DNA from: Natronospira elongata | GTDB lineage: Bacteria; Pseudomonadota; Gammaproteobacteria; Natronospirales; Natronospiraceae | Length of the DNA stretch: 64,000 bases | Assembly: GCF_034931365.1 (NCBI RefSeq) | Contig: NZ_JAYGII010000016.1 | Location: 8,281 to 72,280 of the forward strand | Reading direction: 5' to 3' | Shown here: in pieces, positions 61,812-64,000 of the stretch | How the letters are laid out: each line of letters starts with the position of its first letter | How positions within the stretch are numbered: position 1 is the stretch's first letter | The notes under the pieces: model-generated | The model's database searches: none | What the model saw: only the letters and a program-made list of their open reading frames with translations | What the model was told of the DNA's origin: nothing | Position numbers and translations under genes: made by a program

Positions 61812-62516
61812 TCACTCACGCGCGCCGAACAGGGCCGACCCCACTCGCAGCAGGGTGCTGCCCTCGGCGATGGCCGCCTCCAGGTCCGCCGACATCCCCA
61901 TGGACAGGGTGTCCAGTTCGTGGCCCTGGGCCTGCAGCTGGTCGGCCAGAGCCTTGAGGGCGCGGAAGGGGCGTCGCTGTGAGTCTTCACTGTCGCTGGG
62001 GGCCGGCAGGCACATCAGTCCCCGTAGCCGCAGCCGGGGCAGTGCCGCCACCTGATCCGCCAGCTCTGGCACGTCCGAAGGCGCGACCCCGGCCTTCTGG
62101 GGCTCTTCACTGATATTGACCTGGATGCAGACATTGAGATCAGGCAGGGATTCGGGGCGCTGCCCGGACAGGCGGCGGGCAATCTTCAGCCGATCGACGC
62201 TGTGGACCCAGTCAAACCGTTCTGCCACCGAACGGGTCTTGTTGGACTGGAGGGGGCCGATGAAATGCCAGATCAGATCGGGCAGGTCCGAGAGGGAATC
62301 GATCTTCTCCACCGCCTCCTGCAGGTAGTTCTCGCCAAACTCCCGTTGCCCCAGGGCTGCCGCTTCCCGAATCAGGGCCGCCGGCTTGGCCTTGCTCACC
62401 GCCAGCAGGCGGATATCCTCGGGATTTCGCTGGTGGCGCTCAGCCGCAATTCGGCAGCGTTCATGAACCCGCTGAAAAGCCTGGGCCAGGGAATTCTGTT
62501 GTTGTTCCAATGCCAT
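61812..62516 (-). CDS. yggS: YggS family PLP homeostasis protein
   Basis: 234 aa from the ATG at 62514-62516 (GGAG upstream). LLAVSKAKPA contains the PLP-binding lysine. FGENYLQEAVEKI, WHFIGPLQSNK and LSMGMSADLEAAIAEGST are family hallmarks. Carries PLP without known enzymatic activity; balances vitamin B6 and amino acids. Divergent from pilT. Confidence 0.96.
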   Translation of the reverse strand: MALEQQQNSLAQAFQRVHERCRIAAERHQRNPEDIRLLAVSKAKPAALIREAAALGQREFGENYLQEAVEKIDSLSDLPDLIWHFIGPLQSNKTRSVAERFDWVHSVDRLKIARRLSGQRPESLPDLNVCIQVNISEEPQKAGVAPSDVPELADQVAALPRLRLRGLMCLPAPSDSEDSQRRPFRALKALADQLQAQGHELDTLSMGMSADLEAAIAEGSTLLRVGSALFGARE

Positions 62517-62681
62517 CGGTGCTCCGGGTTTGCGGTGATCCCGCATTCAGCGCTATCTTGCTCACTGCGGGCTTCCCCGCACAGCGGACCAGGCCGAATA
62601 TGATACGCCCACTCAAGGGGGCACTAACAGCGCCGGGCCGGATATGGCCAGTTATTGCCCACGCAGTAGAGGAGTTTGCCC

Positions 62682-63725
62682 ATGGCGGTTGATATCGCCC
62701 AATTGCTGACTTTCGCGGTCAAGAATGATGCTTCCGACCTGCACCTCTCCTCCGGGGTGCCGCCCATGATTCGAGTTCATGGCGATGTGCGTCGGATAAA
62801 CATGCCGGCCATGGAGCACAAGGAAGTCCACGCCATGGTCTATGACATCATGAATGACAAGCAGCGCAAGGATTTCGAAGAGTTCCTCGAGTGTGACTTT
62901 TCCTTCGAAATCCCGGATCTGGCCCGCTTTCGCGTCAATGCCTTCAATCAGAAGCGGGGGGCCGGGGCGGTCTTTCGGACCATTCCTTCCAAGATCCTGA
63001 CGCTTGAGGACCTCAATGCTCCCAAGATTTTCTCGGACATTGCCGAGACGCCCCGTGGCATCGTTCTTGTGACCGGTCCCACCGGTTCGGGTAAATCCAC
63101 CACGCTGGCCGCGATCATCAACTACATCAACGAGAATCATATGGGGCATATCCTCACGGTGGAGGACCCCATCGAGTTCGTGCATGAAAGCAAGAAATGC
63201 CTGATCAACCAGCGCGAGGTCCATCGGGACACCCTGGGCTTCAACGAGGCCCTGCGCTCCGCGCTCCGGGAAGACCCCGACGTGATTCTGGTGGGTGAGA
63301 TGCGCGACCTGGAAACCATTCGTCTGGCCCTGACCGCGGCCGAGACCGGCCACCTGGTCTTCGGTACCCTCCACACCAGTTCCGCCGCCAAGACCATTGA
63401 CCGGATCATCGACGTTTTCCCGGCCGCCGAGAAGGATATGGTTCGGGCCATGCTGTCCGAGTCCCTGCGCGCTGTCATTTCCCAGACCCTGCTGAAGAAA
63501 AGTGGCGGCGGTCGGGTGGCGGCCCATGAAATCATGATCGGTACACCCGCCATTCGAAATCTGATCCGGGAGGGCAAGGTGGCCCAGATGTATTCCGCCA
63601 TTCAGACCGGCCAGGGCTCGGGCATGCAGACGCTGGACCAGAATCTCCAGGACCTGGTCCGCCGTGGTGTGATTGACAAGCAGCAGGCTCGCCTCAAGGC
63701 GGCCAACAAGGAAGGATTCAACTAG
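62682..63725 (+). CDS. pilT: type IV pilus retraction ATPase PilT
   Basis: 347 aa from ATG 62682 (GAGGAG upstream). Walker A GPTGSGKST at residues 132-140, ASDLHL near the N-terminus, the Walker B-type ILVGEMRDLETI, TLHTSSAAKTIDR and the PilT-specific AIRNLIREGKV motif, which separates it from PilU. Hexameric motor that depolymerises pilin for twitching and DNA uptake. pilU, if present, would lie beyond the window. The stop codon directly abuts the mobile element. Confidence 0.97.
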   Translation: MAVDIAQLLTFAVKNDASDLHLSSGVPPMIRVHGDVRRINMPAMEHKEVHAMVYDIMNDKQRKDFEEFLECDFSFEIPDLARFRVNAFNQKRGAGAVFRTIPSKILTLEDLNAPKIFSDIAETPRGIVLVTGPTGSGKSTTLAAIINYINENHMGHILTVEDPIEFVHESKKCLINQREVHRDTLGFNEALRSALREDPDVILVGEMRDLETIRLALTAAETGHLVFGTLHTSSAAKTIDRIIDVFPAAEKDMVRAMLSESLRAVISQTLLKKSGGGRVAAHEIMIGTPAIRNLIREGKVAQMYSAIQTGQGSGMQTLDQNLQDLVRRGVIDKQQARLKAANKEGFN

Positions 63726-64000
63726 GGAACCTCTGATTAATTCATTCGCGCCCGCAGCCAACGGGATTTTTTCTCTCGCGAGGCGCGACGAGCGTAGTGT
63801 AGCCTCTGTGCTACATGAGCGAGGAGTAACGAAGTCGAGAGGGGAAATCCCGTTGGCCCACAAGGGGTTGACGCTGAGAGCGCCTGCTTCTGCGTTGCAT
63901 TGCTTGCCCGTAGCACAGAGGCTACTGTGCTGCGCAATGCGCCTTGAATCAGACGCTCTCAGCGCCAACTGCGGGTGCGAATGAATTAATCAGAGGTTCC
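63726..64000. mobile_element. 275-bp non-autonomous MITE-like element
   Basis: Terminal inverted repeats of 32 bp begin GGAACCTCTGATTAATTC at 63726 and end with the complement at 64000; one mismatch. Inside, CCAACGGGATTT (63758) and AAATCCCGTTGG (to 63856) form one hairpin. CGCTGAGAGCG pairs with CGCTCTCAGCG around GCATTGC / GCAATGC as a second. No transposase ORF. Insertion is immediately after the pilT TAG. The right flank is outside the window, so a target duplication cannot be checked. Confidence 0.9.

Overview
The window reads as an ordinary chromosomal stretch of a GC-rich (about 60%) gammaproteobacterium. The evidence is a rpsU-yqeY-dnaG-rpoD operon divergent from tsaD, a pilT / yggS-proC-yggT locus, azurin, a dihaem cytochrome c4 and a membrane-type FadE. 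Many exported proteins are acidic, and several secreted peptidases or amidohydrolases are present (S9, M28, S41, three amidohydrolases). This fits an aerobic, proteolytic, salt-adapted lineage (Natronospira/Wenzhouxiangella/Ectothiorhodospira-like), but that placement is inference. I see no rRNA, tRNA, CRISPR array, phage or defence island.

Layout. 1-3979 (minus): partial DAK2/DegV-type gene, dinB, an 88-aa ORF, two tandem DUF4136 lipoproteins and a pteridine reductase. 4025-6135 (plus): NDUFAF7-type methyltransferase and a beta-barrel protein. 6162-15650 (minus): propeller lipoprotein, cca, S9 peptidase, trans-sulfuration enzyme, REC-REC-GGDEF protein, M28 peptidase. 15856-18312 (plus): TonB-C protein and a glutamate-synthase-like FMN protein. 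18395-22946 (minus): macromolecular synthesis operon. 23042-27734 (plus): tsaD, folB, folK, S41 protease, MFS. 27809-33108: DUF4286-like protein, fadE, REC/GGARF protein, mdh. 33384-35909: GntR/ABC operon behind a palindromic operator. 35989-39705: small membrane protein, Na/Pi transporter, Kef-type antiporter. 40066-47384 (plus): paired amidohydrolases, NHL protein, DUF523/DUF1722 protein, secreted hydrolase and partner. 47437-53899: barrel protein, DUF4168, PilZ, HD-GYP, azurin, DUF2835, DUF4156, small membrane protein, TraB, lipoprotein. 54022-54250 (minus): c-di-GMP riboswitch. 54304-63725: cytochrome c4, DoxX, prolidase-like amidohydrolase, TonB-C, PEBP, hydrolase, HU, DUF4426, YggT, ProC, YggS, PilT. 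63726-64000: a small non-autonomous mobile element.

The most striking feature is a complete c-di-GMP-I (GEMM-I) riboswitch on the minus strand at 54102-54200. It has its own promoter with a perfect TATAAT. A downstream segment followed by eight U can pair over about 23 bp with the aptamer core, which makes a terminator mutually exclusive with ligand binding. No coding sequence follows on that strand for about 770 bp. Read-through would be antisense to the lipoprotein gene at 53357-53899 and could then reach the traB-like gene. The window also holds an active-looking diguanylate cyclase, a degenerate GGARF protein that keeps an I-site, a PilZ protein, an HD-GYP phosphodiesterase and PilT, so c-di-GMP is a recurring theme.

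The second theme is small mobile and palindromic DNA. A 275-bp MITE-like element with 32-bp terminal inverted repeats abuts the pilT stop. An internally deleted 120-bp relative lies at 39795-39914. A 19-bp solo terminal repeat at 18310-18328 supplies the stop codon of the gltB-like gene. Separately, a 216-bp near-perfect inverted repeat lies at 59080-59295.
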